64,000 bases of DNA from Hymenopus coronatus (GCA_030762935.1 CM060883.1:32821501-32885500); one strand, 5' to 3'; positions 10,528-21,533 are shown, counted from the stretch's first letter. The notes: a model not told the origin generated them from the letters alone. Numbers and translations are program-made.

Positions 10528-10554
10528 CGCGCGCGCGCGCGTGTGTGTGTGTGT
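10528..10554 (+). repeat. (CG)n(TG)n tract
   Basis: Alternating pyrimidine-purine: about 14 bases of CG followed by TG repeats. It sits at the microsatellite position of an HpA copy. Confidence 0.95.
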
Positions 10555-11178
10555 GGACAGCAAAGATAAAAAATGAAAAGTCCTTTAAATACAAATTTCA
10601 TATTTAAGTTTAGTATATGCCCAAGGATGCGCCACGAAGATTTTCAAGAAAATCCTCTCACCCCCAACTACCCTTACTGGAACATTTTTTCGAAGTTTTT
10701 CATTTTCTCTTAATTGCTCTAAATTTTTATTAAAACTTCTTATATTTAAGATATATACATGACAAATTAAATGTATATCTTGAATTTTCTGGCAATACCT
10801 CTGAATGAATTTGAATGATTTTTTTTTTTTAATTTTGTATAATTGTTAAACCGTAAGATATAGACAAAAGCTTACTATACTGATGTGCTTAAAACACACA
10901 ATTTTTGTCATATACATTTTTTTCGTGGAGTTGACCGTTTTCGAGACATTCCTTGTTATTGGTTTCAGTTTTAAAATACGAACTCTTGGCCACGCAAAGA
11001 AACAGATTTCATCCCATAACAACCGCATTTTAAAACGTTTGAATGTCAAATGTTCTACTTAAAAGAACTAAGTAATACGACCATTTCTGCTAATGTTTAT
11101 CTCGATTAGAATGAAGTAGATAGAAGAATAAGCTTATTAACAATAATGTGTTACAGAGATGTAAGAAAATCATTTCTG

Positions 11179-11592
11179 AATGTAGACACAAGGAAACACA
11201 AATGGTGGGATACCCTATGCCTAATGTTTCGCTACCAGAATGTGTAATAACTCCGAGACGGTTCGTTTGCTGTGAAACCACTGTGAAGACAGACACGGAG
11301 ATATCGTTGCCTTTATTTCACAGCAGCACGAGCAGGGGATAGGGCTATCGATAACCAGTATTAATTACAAAGAACCTTTCTTGTTGTCTGGTGCATTGCT
11401 CCTATGGAGACTGCATTCTGTTGCTGCAGTTTTCAATCGCAGCATTCATTGGGAATACATGCAGGTCTTCCTCCGTAATAGATGGTTTATTTTCAGTCAT
11501 TAAGTATAAAACATACATAGGCTGCGTAATGAGAGAATAATTATTAATTAAACATTCTACATACAATAATGTTTCAACAATATATTTCAGAA
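11179..11592. other. Unassigned spacer
   Basis: Non-HpA sequence between two copies. Frames of about 65 codons occur on both strands, but I recognise no family in them. Confidence 0.45.
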
Positions 11593-12446
11593 TCTGATGT
11601 GTTCCATTCACATGACTTTCTCTATATCTCTGCAATAAATTATTGTTAGAAAGCTTACGCTTCTATTTACTTCATGCTAATCGAGAAAAAATAGCCTTAA
11701 CTTGCTTCCTTGTAAGTAGAGGCGAAATATGGGAGTACCATAGATTAAAGTGATAGTCAAAATCTGGTTGCTATGTGACTGAAGTTCCTTTGTTTGTGTG
11801 GACAGGAGCTGACAAATTCCTGTATGAGAAAATTTTGTTTTTTAAAGCTGAAATCAAAAACAAGGAATATCTAAAAAACGATCAACTCCACAAAAAAAAT
11901 GTATATAACATAAATTGTATGTTTTAACGTGGTCTACATTTTTGTACAGTAAATTTTTATCTATCTCTTATGGTTTAGGAACTGTGCAAAATTCCGTAAA
12001 TTTCATTCAGAATAAAGTAAGTTTCCGAGGCTATTCCCAGAAAATTGAAGATATACATTTTATTTGTCAGGGAAATATTTTTAATGTACGTCATTTTAAT
12101 CAAAATCGTTAGAGCCATTTTTAAGAAAATCAAAACTTTCGAAAGAAGTTCCATGTAAAGGGTAGTTTGGGGTGGGGGGATTTTTCTCAAAATCTTCGCG
12201 TCGCATCCCTGGAAGATGCTAAACTTAAATACCAAGTTTGGAATTTTACCGGTTTTTCGTTTTTGAGTTATCGTGTTCACAGACACACGGACATACAAAC
12301 ACGCGGACCTTTATTTTGAAAATGCTTTTCTTGGATACATGGGACCCTAAAACACATATCTCCGGTGAAATCTCGCTATCGATTTTGGGTGGAGTGCAAT
12401 ACCTTCTCTATGCACTATGTACATAGTACGTATAGAGAAAGTAAAA
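11593..12446 (+). mobile_element. HpA element, full-length reference copy
   Basis: A clean 854-bp copy. Order of landmarks: 5' end TCTGATGTGTTCCATTC with the ATGTG/CACAT mini-hairpin; ACTTTCTCTA; a TGCTAATCGAG block; a TCTCTTATGGTTTAGG block; a GCCATTTTTAAGAAAATC block; the palindrome at 12227-12246 (one substitution); a short, degraded CA tract (ACACACGGACATACAAACACG); CCGGTGAAATCTCG; and the 3' hairpin at 12408-12435 followed by AGAAAGTAA. It carries no transposase or replicase coding region, so it must be mobilised in trans if mobile. It is neither a tRNA-derived SINE nor bounded by long inverted repeats. A Helitron/Helentron-like non-autonomous element is my best reading. Confidence 0.85.
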
Positions 12447-12456
12447 ATGGATAAGA

Positions 12457-12945
12457 TTAATCGCATTTCAGGTCATACATTTCTGAAATGCTATAAAGAG
12501 GATTTGCCTTCTAGATTGTTTTGGTCCTTCTCTTAAAGATTAACAACGGAATAGTCTTGATATTCTGAGTTAAGGTGTTGAAAATTTTAAGTAACATACA
12601 TGAGAAACTGTTAAGGGTTTTACTATATTTACATTTGTTAATATAAATATCACAGCATTTTCGAGTGGGATAATTATGGACAGAAGAAAATATTGAGAAA
12701 AGGTTGATATTTTTATCCAGAACAAACATTGAAGGCAATGTCAATATACCAAGTTGCATAAAAAGTAGTTTACAGTGAGTTCTTGGTGAAGCTCCAAATA
12801 TGATACGCACAGATTTCTTCTGAAGAATAAATAATTGACCGGCAGAGGCATGATTGTCCCACAAGAGAGTACCATAACTGAGGTAACTATGAACATGAGC
12901 ATAATACACAGTAACAAGGGTACAACGGGACACTATGTCTAAGTG
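12457..12945 (-). pseudogene. Non-LTR retrotransposon reverse transcriptase, C-terminal relic
   Basis: A minus-strand frame of 140 codons (12511-12933) matches the region after the reverse transcriptase catalytic core in Jockey/CR1-like LINE ORF2 proteins. Visible are the YYAHVHSYLSYGTLLWDN block, the LFILQKKSVRII block about ten residues later, and LGILTLPSMFVLD. This region normally follows the polymerase fingers/palm/thumb; the catalytic motif is absent because the copy is 5'-truncated. A stop codon interrupts the frame near its end, but the same frame continues as KANPLYSISEMYDLK, which looks like the family's usual C-terminal end, and stops at 12457-12459. It is therefore a dead 5'-truncated copy carrying a nonsense mutation. 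The exact clade cannot be settled by eye. Confidence 0.8.
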
Positions 12946-13369
12946 ACCTTAATAAGAATAAGCTTTTATTTATTTTACTTGATAAGTAGCTAATGAGTCT
13001 GCCAACCCAAACCAGTTTTGATAAGGACGCCCAGAAACTTAAGTGATGACAGGGAGGAAGAATTTATAGAGAAAATGGCATCTACAGTTGAAACGCTGAA
13101 GAAAGTCATGTTCTAACAATCTACAGATTTAAACTAAGTTTAATACACATAGGCATATATTCTTCAAGCTTATATAAAATTCCAACTCCTTACTTGGAGC
13201 TGTTGTGTTGTTTCATGTATACGGACAGAGTGGCACAAATAGATGCTCCGTAATAGTATATCCATATCAAAAGTGATTCTTGAATCTATAAAGCTGTTTG
13301 GTTAGAAATGTTTCTAAATTTATATGAACTTAACAAATTTTATTCCTCCATTGACACATGCAAGATACA
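12946..13369. other. Unassigned spacer
   Basis: Nothing recognised between the LINE relic and the minisatellite. Confidence 0.45.
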
Positions 13370-14055
13370 AAAACTCGATCAGCTGGAAACAAAATCACGT
13401 CCAAAATATTAATCAGCTGGAAACATATCACCTGCAAAATGCGAACATGACGATCAGTTGGAAGCAATATAATTTTCAAGATGCGACAACGACAAGCAAT
13501 TGAAAATAAAATCGATGGAAAAACGACAATCAGCTAGATACAATATCACTTGCAAAATGCTAAAACAAAAATCAGCTGCTAACAGAATCATTGCAAGATG
13601 AGAAAACAAAAATCAGTTGAACTCAAAATCACGTTCAAGGTGTGAGAACACAGCTGAAATAAACTCATGTACAAGATGTACATCGAAATCAGCTGCAAAC
13701 AAAATCACTTGCAAGATGAGAAAACAAAAATCTACTGAACACAAAATCACGTCCAAGGTGTGAGAACACAGCTGAAATAAAACCATGTACAAGATGTACA
13801 TCGAAATCAGCTGCAAACAAAATCACTTGCAAGATGAGAAAACAAAAATCTACTGAACACAAAATCACGTCCAAGGTGTGAGAACACAGCTGAAATAAAA
13901 CCATGTACTAGATGTATATCGAAATCAGCTGCAAACAAAATCGAACATACGGAGTAAAAACATCATCTGGAAAGAAAACCACGTTCAAGATGAGAAAAGA
14001 GGATAAGTTAGAAGCATCACTTGTCAGATACGAAATTGTCAATCAGCTGGTGGGG
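13370..14055 (+). repeat. Minisatellite with about 39-bp units and 118-bp higher-order period
   Basis: Built from units of about 34-42 bp around the motif ATCAGCTG-(N)AAACAAAATCAC-(N)GCAAGATGAGAAAACAA. On the right, three successive units form a 118-bp block repeated nearly perfectly: AAATCAGCTGC starts at 13686, 13804 and 13922. The left half (13370-13600) contains only diverged single units. Most units carry the CAGCTG palindrome. Open frames on the minus strand through this region repeat a peptide for this reason and are not genes. Confidence 0.9.
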
Positions 14056-14326
14056 ATGGAGTTTATCTTCTCTACCATATATAGGCCACGTATGATTGAA
14101 CGCACAAATATGATCTCATAATTACACCGGAAATAAGCGTTTTGGGGTCCCGGCAACGGTTCTGTTTACGTGGTTTGTTTTTAAATAAGCAGAATTATTT
14201 ATATAAAGTAGTCGTAATAAATATGATTTTTTTTATAAATTGACAAGTGATGTGTCTTGGTGTTAGTCGATAATCTCAAAATCTCTATGTTCTGATAATG
14301 GAGATTATACAGTATTAAAAATTATT
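14056..14326. other. Short spacer with a degenerate HpA hairpin fragment
   Basis: 14070-14155 (TCTCTACCATATATAGG, TTACACCGGAAATAAGCG, TTTGGGGTCCC) looks like the reverse-strand hairpin end of HpA with much deleted. The rest is unassigned. Confidence 0.4.
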
Positions 14327-15010
14327 TACCTTCTCTAGCCCCTATGCATAATGTGGATAGAGAAGATATTCTGTTCCATCCAAAAATTCGATACCTCGAT
14401 TTCACCGGAAATACGTATTTTGAGACCCCCTGAATTTAAAAGAGCATTTTTAAAAACATGCCCGTAGGTACGTTTTGTAGTGTGTGTGTCTATGGGCAGC
14501 ATAGTACAAAAACGAAAAGTCGGTAAAATACCAAACTTATATTCAGTATCTTCCAAAGATGCAACACGAAGATTTTCAAGTATATACCCCACTCACAATA
14601 CCTACACTTTAAATGGAACATGTGTTCAAAATTTTGAATTTCTCAAAAATGGCTCTAATGATTTTGATTAAAATATCGTATATAAAAGATAAGTACATGG
14701 CAAATAAATCGTATTATTTTGAATTTTCTGAGAATAGTTTATGAAATTTATTTTGAACGAGTTTTAGCAGAATTTTGTATAACCTTTAAACGGTAAGAGA
14801 TAAAAAACTTACAGCACACAAAAAAAATGTAATTTGTCATATACTTTTTTTTTTCTAGAGTTGACCGTTTTCGAGACATTTCTTTTTATTGGTTTCAGTT
14901 TTGGACTACCTAACTTTTCTCAAACAGGACCATGCAAAGCGAACCGAACCTCAATTGTTCACAAAGTGACAAACTCTATCAATTTAGTTCTCTCCGTTAA
15001 AGTAGCATAT
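14327..15010 (-). mobile_element. HpA element, 5' end missing
   Basis: Starts TACCTTCTCTAGCCCCTATG (hairpin end) and passes through CCAAAAATTCGATACC, a short TG tract, and GTTGACCGTTTTCGAG. It ends near the CTCTCCGTTAAAG block, where the next copy begins. Confidence 0.8.
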
Positions 15011-15012
15011 GT

Positions 15013-15325
15013 TTACTTTCTCTAGTACTACATGCAGCAAATAGGGAAGTCTTGTATTCCACAAAAAGAAATCTTCAAGGATGCGACATGAAGAGTTTCA
15101 AACAAATCCTTCCGCTCCCAACTACACTTTATCCGGAACATTTTTCGAAAATGTCAATTTTTTTTCAAAAATGGCTCTAACGATTGTGATTAAAATACCG
15201 TATGTCTAATATTTTTTATAACAAGGTAGCAAGTAATAAGACTAATTTTGGTGATGTTTATCTCGATTAGCATGATGTAGATAAATGAATAATGATTTGT
15301 AAGAATATTTTGTATATGGAACAAC
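15013..15325 (-). mobile_element. HpA element, internally deleted
   Basis: Starts TTTACTTTCTCTAG, loses the microsatellite and palindrome between TTGTATTCCAC and CTTCAAGGATGCGAC, loses the GGTAAACC block too, and ends around TGATTTGTAAGAATATTTTGTATATGGAAC. It is a 0.3-kb deletion derivative. Confidence 0.75.
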
Positions 15326-17104
15326 TATTGTCCACCCAACACAAGAAGACAAGCGGGGCCTGAGGAGCGAGCGGGGGGGGGGGGCTTGAACTGCTATCTG
15401 GCCACGTAGTAGTGGATCTGTTTACGATTACTACGTGTATATATGAACCAACGCACTGCTTCCAGATCTAATGCTCGTTTCAGTAACTGCAGTGATGTAT
15501 TATGTATTATGCATTATTTGGCTCTCGCTGCTAACACGTGCTACGTTATACGTTATGATATTTTGTTACTTTTATCCTTGGTTTAATATTTAAATATTTA
15601 AATGCAGAGAGCGGCAGCGAAGATGAGGATTTCTCCGACTCGGATCTTGCACAACAGGACTTCTAGCTGTGTGTGAGTTATGTGACCACCTAACTGTCAT
15701 ATCCAGAGATGCCAACTGTAGCGGAATTTGAGCCTTCGGGAGACTTTGCGGAGAAAATGTAGCGACTTTTCTCAATTAAAAAAAAAATCAGCCAACTTAA
15801 TCGTAAACGCCAATGCCCTATATTAGGCAACTATGCTAAAGGAAGTAGGCTCAAGGAATCTGTCATGTGAACGATACGTTGATGACTCATGCTAATATTT
15901 ATTCAATGCAAGCGCCCGGCCTGTCAATTTTTATAAACACATTCAATAATCAGTATACAGATAGCTAGCTAATGCTTTTCAAAAAGTTCATGCAAGTTAT
16001 GATAACCTAAACTATACTTTGGGAAAAATTATGTGGAAAGCGTGTTTTCCATGATGGCTGACACCAAATCCCCCCCCCCCAAAATAAAAAAAGGAACAAA
16101 CTAAAGCCTCAAACTCTGAGTGACCTCCTAAGAGTAAAAATCGATCTTCATAACAAAGGCAATTGTATCTCATACCCAATAACCGACGAACATGTAAATA
16201 AGTTTGGGAAATCAATGTTCAATTCTACTTTACACAGACTGTGCAGTTCCCCCTTCAGTTATTTGCAGTGATAGTTATTAATTTATTTTATTACATTACG
16301 CCCTTAATAGACCTGACCCAACTACCTATAACAACATCATAATCATCATTAATCCATTGTCTTGGTCATCTGGAACGTCATAGAATCGGTATGTTGTAAC
16401 CATTTTATGGTAATTTAATGTGTATATTTTTGTAACGGAATGTAGCGGAATTTTGCTCAACCTGTAGCGATATTCAATGGTTTTTGGTTGGCAACATTGG
16501 TCGTATCCAGATGTCGAGCATAAACATCATGCGGGCAGCAAAAGTGTTTACGCAAGTGCTTACGTTACGCATTCCTCTACATTGCCTTCTTGAGGTGGGT
16601 CATCGATAGAGGAGATCATGTGAATGGAACACATCAAATTATTATTATTATTATTATTATTATTATTTGCTCTGCAGATGAATATGATACACTTTTATTT
16701 ACAAACAAAATTTTAGCAATAAAGTGTGTGTTTTACAAGGCTACTGGTTTATATTATTTGCTTTGCCGCGCTTTAATGAAAAAAACCACTATTATGTTTT
16801 ATCAGGCAGGTCTTTGTTACATTTAGGTATGCACACTTTCACGCCACGCAATTAACTGTACACTGTTCTCACTTAACCGCCTCTACCATGAAAAATAGCC
16901 AGCAATTAACATGAGCCTTTCTTCTTGCAAAAGATTCGCATGCACGTACGTACATTCCTACACCTTTGTAATACTAGCGGCGTGTTTATTACTTCCCTCT
17001 GCCATGCATCAAGGGTTGAAAACGCGACCTAGCCTTCGGGGGGGGGGGAAGCAAAAAGGTGAGGTCTTTAATGCGGTAGCTCCAAAATGCAGTAGCAATA
17101 AAAA
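15326..17104. other. Unassigned region with short simple repeats and one HpA end
   Basis: Holds a G12 run (15373-15384), an A/C-rich poor stretch near 16072, a 40-base reverse-strand HpA terminus (16600-16640, GATCATGTGAATGGAACACATCAAATT) running into (ATT)n (16639-16668), and a G11 run near 17038. The phrases TGTAGCGGAATTT(G/T) occur at about 15716 and 16442, suggesting one older repeat interrupted or duplicated. No coding region is convincing. Confidence 0.5.
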
Positions 17105-17897
17105 TCTGATGTGTTCCATTCACATGACTTTCCCTACATGTGTGTAACAAACTGTTGTTAAAAAGCTTATGCTTCTATTTAATTCATGCTAATAAAAAAA
17201 ATAGCAAAAATAGTTTTATTATCTTCTACCTTGGTAAGCAGAAGCAAAATAAGGGTTAAACTGATAGTAAAATGGTTGCTATGAGACAAGTTCCTTTGTT
17301 TGTATGGATAGGAGTTGACAAATTCCTGTATGAGAAAAGTATAAGTTTTTCAAAGCTGAAACCAAAAACAACGAATACCTTAAAAACGATCAGATCCACG
17401 AAAAAAAAGTATATAACATAACTTGTGTGTTTTAATGTTCTCTACATTTTCTGTGTAGTACGTTTTTATCCATCTCTTACTGTTTAACGGATATGCAAAA
17501 TTCCGTAAAATTCATCCAGAATAAATTAGTCTTCAGAGACTATTCCCAGAAAATTAGAGATATACATTTTATTTGTCAGGTAAATATCTGTAATATAGGA
17601 TATTTAATCAAAATCGTTAGAGCTATTTTTTAGAAAATCAAAATTTTCGAAAAAAAGTTCCATGTAAAGGGTAGTTGGGGGTGGGGGATTTTCTTAAACA
17701 TTTTCGTATCGCATCCTTGGAAGATATCAAACCTAAATACCAAATTTGGTTTTCAACGGAATTTTTGTTTTTGAGTTATGCTGTTCGCACACACACGCAC
17801 ACACACAAGGAACTTCATGCTCGGTATCGAATTTTTGGGTAGAATACAATACCTTCTCTATACACTATGTACATAGTTCGTATAGAGAAAGTAAAAA
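17105..17897 (+). mobile_element. HpA element, nearly full length
   Basis: Starts TCTGATGTGTTCCATTC and ends CTATACACTATGTACATAG...TATAGAGAAAGTAA. The segment between the CA tract and CTCGGTATCGAATTTTTGG is deleted by about 60 bp relative to the family. Confidence 0.85.
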
Positions 17898-17986
17898 TAT
17901 GTATAACTACAACTGTCAGTATAAATACTTTAACAGGGACTGCAAATAGGTCTTTCCATAGAACTTGTTTAATTATTTCATCGTAT

Positions 17987-17987
<1 letters not shown>

Positions 17988-18043
<56 letters not shown>

Positions 18044-18263
18044 TAGCTTAACGTCCTTTAACCTGGCAGATCGTATCGGACGATGGATGAAATTGGTGAA
18101 ATGATGCTCAAATGATCATGGGGTATGTGGAGCTTAAAGTTACTCGACATTCGTCTTCTCAGGATAAGGGAAACCCCGAAAAGAACCTTATCCGGGTAAC
18201 TCACCCTGAGCGAGATTTGAACTCACGGCCTGTTGAATGTGAGGCAGACATGCTACCAGCGAG
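17988..18263 (-). mobile_element. SINE F, full length with 55-base poly(A)
   Basis: On the minus strand it has a tRNA-like head (GCTGGTAGCATGTCTGCCTC as A-box region, GAGTTCAAATCTC as B-box), a body with AAGGTTCTTTTCGGGG and CCATGATCATTTGAGC, then an uninterrupted 55-base A tail, seen here as T at 17988-18042. The long pure tail suggests a recent insertion, although assembly artefacts can affect such runs. Confidence 0.8.
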
Positions 18264-18655
18264 CTCTTATCTATATTGAATAGTATGCTACTTCAAGAAT
18301 ATGAATTTTGTTTTAAATTACTGCAAATTTGCTATTTGAGCTAGGGAGCGGGCAACTAAAGAAATCAGTTACTGGGCAAACAATTGGGTTTTATAAAACA
18401 TTAGAAAGATATTCTTTGTTATCTTGTTCAGCGTACATTTCTTTTTGCGATTCCATACATAGTATTTTGCAGATGATGTCTTGGAATATTAGCAATTTCT
18501 TGAGAGGTCGCATCTTTCAGGTGCAGTCGAGTTAATAGATGTGTCAGGAAAACTTGTAACCCCACCAGAATCAAAAGTCGGCCGGATTGAAAACTGGAGA
18601 TCGCGGGGGCCACTTTGTTGGAATTTCACAAATAAAACGTGGGCGTGTTCCCATG
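18264..18655. other. Unassigned spacer
   Basis: Nothing recognised. Short frames on both strands have no family resemblance. Confidence 0.45.
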
Positions 18656-19119
18656 AAAATTGAAGATATACATTTTATTTGTCAGGGAATAGCCTCTGAA
18701 GAGTACTTTATTCTGGAGGAATTTTGTATAACTGCTAAACCGTAAGAAATGGACAAAAACTTACCACACAAAAAATATAGAGCACATGAAAACACACAAT
18801 TTATGTTATATACTTTTTTCGAGGAGTTGATCGTTTTTGGTTTCAGCTTTGAAAAACTTGTACTTTTCTCATACTGGAATTTGTCAACCCGTGTCCATAC
18901 AAACAAATGAACTTCAGTCACCTAGTAACCAGCTTTTGACTTCACTTTAACCTATGACACTCCCATGTTTCGCTTTCTTCTTACAAGGAAGCAAGTAATA
19001 AGACTATTTCTGATAATTTGTTTTGGATTAGCATGAAGTAAATAGAAGAATAAGCTTATTAACAATAATTTGTTACTCAAAAGTAGAGAAAGTCATGTGA
19101 ATGGAACGCATCAGATTTT
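18656..19119 (-). mobile_element. HpA element, 5' half, with micro-inversion at its edge
   Basis: From 18690 (GGAATAGCCTCTGAAGAG) to CATGTGAATGGAACGCATCAGATTTTT this is reverse-strand HpA. The 30 bases just before (GAAAATTGAAGATATAC... to TTTGTCA, ending 18688) are the next expected segment but in the opposite orientation. The hairpin half is missing. Confidence 0.8.
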
Positions 19120-19672
19120 TAATAGAATCGTATCTGCTGTATTCCATCATTTGGTAATAGAGTCATGATTTGTAGCTTACATCTTCTTGTAGCAGTATGA
19201 ACAAAATTACTAATTTTTATCCGATCTCGAATATTATAATATTTATAGCAGTTTTTGAAGTCCTATATATATTAATTTATAGGAATAAACGTCGTTAATG
19301 TTAATGCTGTGTTTTATTGGTAACATTTATGGATTTTTCGGTTATAAATGCAAGTAAATTCCTTAATTTTTAGGTCAAAGAAATCCACCCCGTAGTTATA
19401 AGCAATAGAACGTATATTTTGTTCTTCCTGTATCTAGCTACATATAGTTTGGAATTCCCAAATGCCTGTGGAAGGGTACCTTTGGCTTCCTGGAAAACAT
19501 CGCTATTCCTGCTTCTCTTGCGTCCCCAAACAGCTGAAGATAAGCTGTACTTAAGTTTCAGGAATTAAGGAACTTCCACGAAGTTTTTTTCTGTCCTGGA
19601 AATTACCGTCGATGGTAAATATATATATTAACCAAGGGGGAAAAACAGAAATTATAATTATATAATTATAAA
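19120..19672. other. Unassigned spacer
   Basis: AT-rich, no recognised family. Confidence 0.45.
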
Positions 19673-19942
19673 AAATCAAATATGTCCCATTCATATTACC
19701 TTCTCTACCTATTCTGAAACAAACTCTTCTTACAAAATCTTTTGTTTTACTTCATGTCAAGATAAACATTAGCAGAAATGATTTCATCTATTCGCTAGAA
19801 GTAGAAGGGAAATAGGGAAAACACTATGCTAAAGCGATAGTCAAACTTTCTAAAAGCTGTCGCTAAGTGACTGAATTCGGTTTTCTTTGCTTGGCCAGAA
19901 GTAAAACAAAGTCATGTATGTGTAACGCTTCAGATTTTTTGT
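19673..19942. mobile_element. HpA derivative with 5' ends at both sides
   Basis: Starts like the HpA left end (ATATGTCCCATTCATATTACCTTCTCTAC), runs forward through the CTAAAGCGATAGTCAAA block, then ends in the reverse complement of the left end (AAAGTCATGTATGTGTAACGCTTCAGATTTTTT). The result is a 270-bp element with inverted termini, unlike the two different ends of the family. Confidence 0.65.
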
Positions 19943-20255
19943 AATACTCATTTATAGCATTTTTTGTAAAAATCTCCAAATATAAAGAGTCAGACTAATA
20001 AATAAATATCTCCTATATATTCCAAGTGGAGTTAAAGGGCTTTGTTACGCTCTTTCCATGTTCGGATTTGAATTTCTAGTTCGTGAGTTCCCCACTATGC
20101 GCCACAGTGACGTGGGATCAGCTCGTCGCCCACAGATGTCCCTGTAGGACGAAATCACGACTTGTGGACACGAAATGACCGGAAATTTTGCCCAGGAAGT
20201 TTCTTCTCTCAAGTTTATTCTTGTATATAGGAATAAACATTACATGGGTTCATTG
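19943..20255. other. Unassigned spacer
   Basis: Nothing recognised. Confidence 0.4.
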
Positions 20256-20372
20256 GCTTTGCTTCCCTTCCGAAGGAAGCCATGCTAAGGATTTTTCCAT
20301 TACGTCCGCTAGAATTAAACTTGCAATCTTGGGTTTTAGAGACTAACTTGGTAACCACTACACTATGGATTG
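20256..20372 (-). mobile_element. SINE B fragment
   Basis: Carries the palindromic core CCCTTCCGAAGGAAGCCATGCTAAGGATTTT and, to its right, a degraded minus-strand tRNA-like head (AAACTTGCAATCTTGGG, GTAACCACTACACT). Confidence 0.65.
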
Positions 20373-21139
20373 CATAACTTATATTACGCAATGATTATCA
20401 CTGCCTTACTTCATTCAATGAAACGTTATTATTTTGTTTTGCAGTTGCGTAAACAACTATAGCAGTGAAATGGTGCCAAGTTAAAACACAGTGGCTACTT
20501 GTTATGCCGCTGGGCTGCTGTAAAACACACCGAAAAGCGTCACGTCTCATTTTCTCATACGACAGCAGGAGTCTTTGCCATGCCGACAGTGCGCAGTTGC
20601 ATTCTGATGACAGATGCAAGTGCATTCAACTGTCGTCTGGAGAAGCAACAAGAAAGTGGGAAGCCTGCATTTTTATTTCCGCTCCTTTTTTTTTTATCGT
20701 GACATCATCAAGAGACAGCTTGGTCTCTGCAAACAGTGTATAATACATATATCTTGAAGCAAACTTCAAGACGCTGGCGAAATCATCAAGCACCGCCTAC
20801 TGAAGTCTACAGTTGGCATAGAAAATGGTTCCAATAGAGGCGTGACTTTACAAGAAATTATATAATTAGTGTTGTATCACCCAGATTTAGTCACCATTTG
20901 TGGTATAGTGATTAAATAGAGGTCGCTATTTCACCCTTAGTTACCTGCTTTAGTATACCACGTATGCAAATTTTAATTTAATTCAAGTTTAAAGCTGGAG
21001 TTCTAGTAAAAAGATATGGGAATAAACCTATAAAATTATTATATAAAACAATATAGAAAATAGAAATGAAAATAAAAGTTGATTATTAATCTTTTTGTTC
21101 CCAATTAAAAGTTTAAATTCTTCTAAACCAGTTTTCATA
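20373..21139. other. Unassigned spacer
   Basis: Contains overlapping frames of 67-92 codons on opposite strands around 20465-20743. None shows a recognisable domain, and the overlap suggests chance. Confidence 0.4.
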
Positions 21140-21330
21140 AGCCTACCAAAAAAGTGGTTCAAATGGCCATGAGTGCTAGGTGATAGGTAATGGACTGACC
21201 ACCCATTCAAATGTTGCAAGTTCAAATCCCTGTAACTGTGGTAAAGGACGGGGAGAGCCCAAGAAATTAATCGGTGTGATGCTTGAAAGCTAATGGGTTA
21301 CATTTGGCTGTAATTCTGTCGGTTTTACTC
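21140..21330 (+). mobile_element. tRNA-like SINE candidate
   Basis: A B-box-like GCAAGTTCAAATCCCTG follows an A-box-like GCTAGGTGATAGGTAATGG at tRNA spacing. A body then runs into a T-rich end (TTTACTCTTTTATTTTTTT). It appears once in the window, so family status is not shown. Confidence 0.4.
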
Positions 21331-21533
21331 TTTTATTTTTTTAAAAAAAGTCACTGCAATTTTAGGGCAAACATTGTATATATTTTTACAAAATAAAACA
21401 GTTTTGAGTACTTGTCGTTTATGGTTGAAGGTCAGTATAACATGAAATTAATCCTAGAGTACAACCCAATTTGTATAGTTACGCTTAAAACAAGCAGCAC
21501 TTATAGGTACCGAGAGGCAACAAAGGGTTAAAC

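Larger units (their letters stand above)
10173..11178 (-). mobile_element. HpA element interrupted by SINE B
   Basis: Starts TTTTTACTTTCTCTAGCCC with the hairpin region, is split by SINE B at 10263-10510, resumes with its CG/TG tract, and is truncated just before the 5' terminus (TTACAGAGATGTAAGAAAATCAT). Confidence 0.8.

Noticed and set aside
13613..13904. Minus-strand frames encoding a repeated hydrophobic peptide
   Set aside because: They are translations of the 118-bp minisatellite unit; the peptide repeat follows from the DNA repeat.
13686..13945. Possible CRISPR-like array
   Set aside because: The repeated blocks are contiguous tandem units without unique spacers, in a eukaryotic repeat context.
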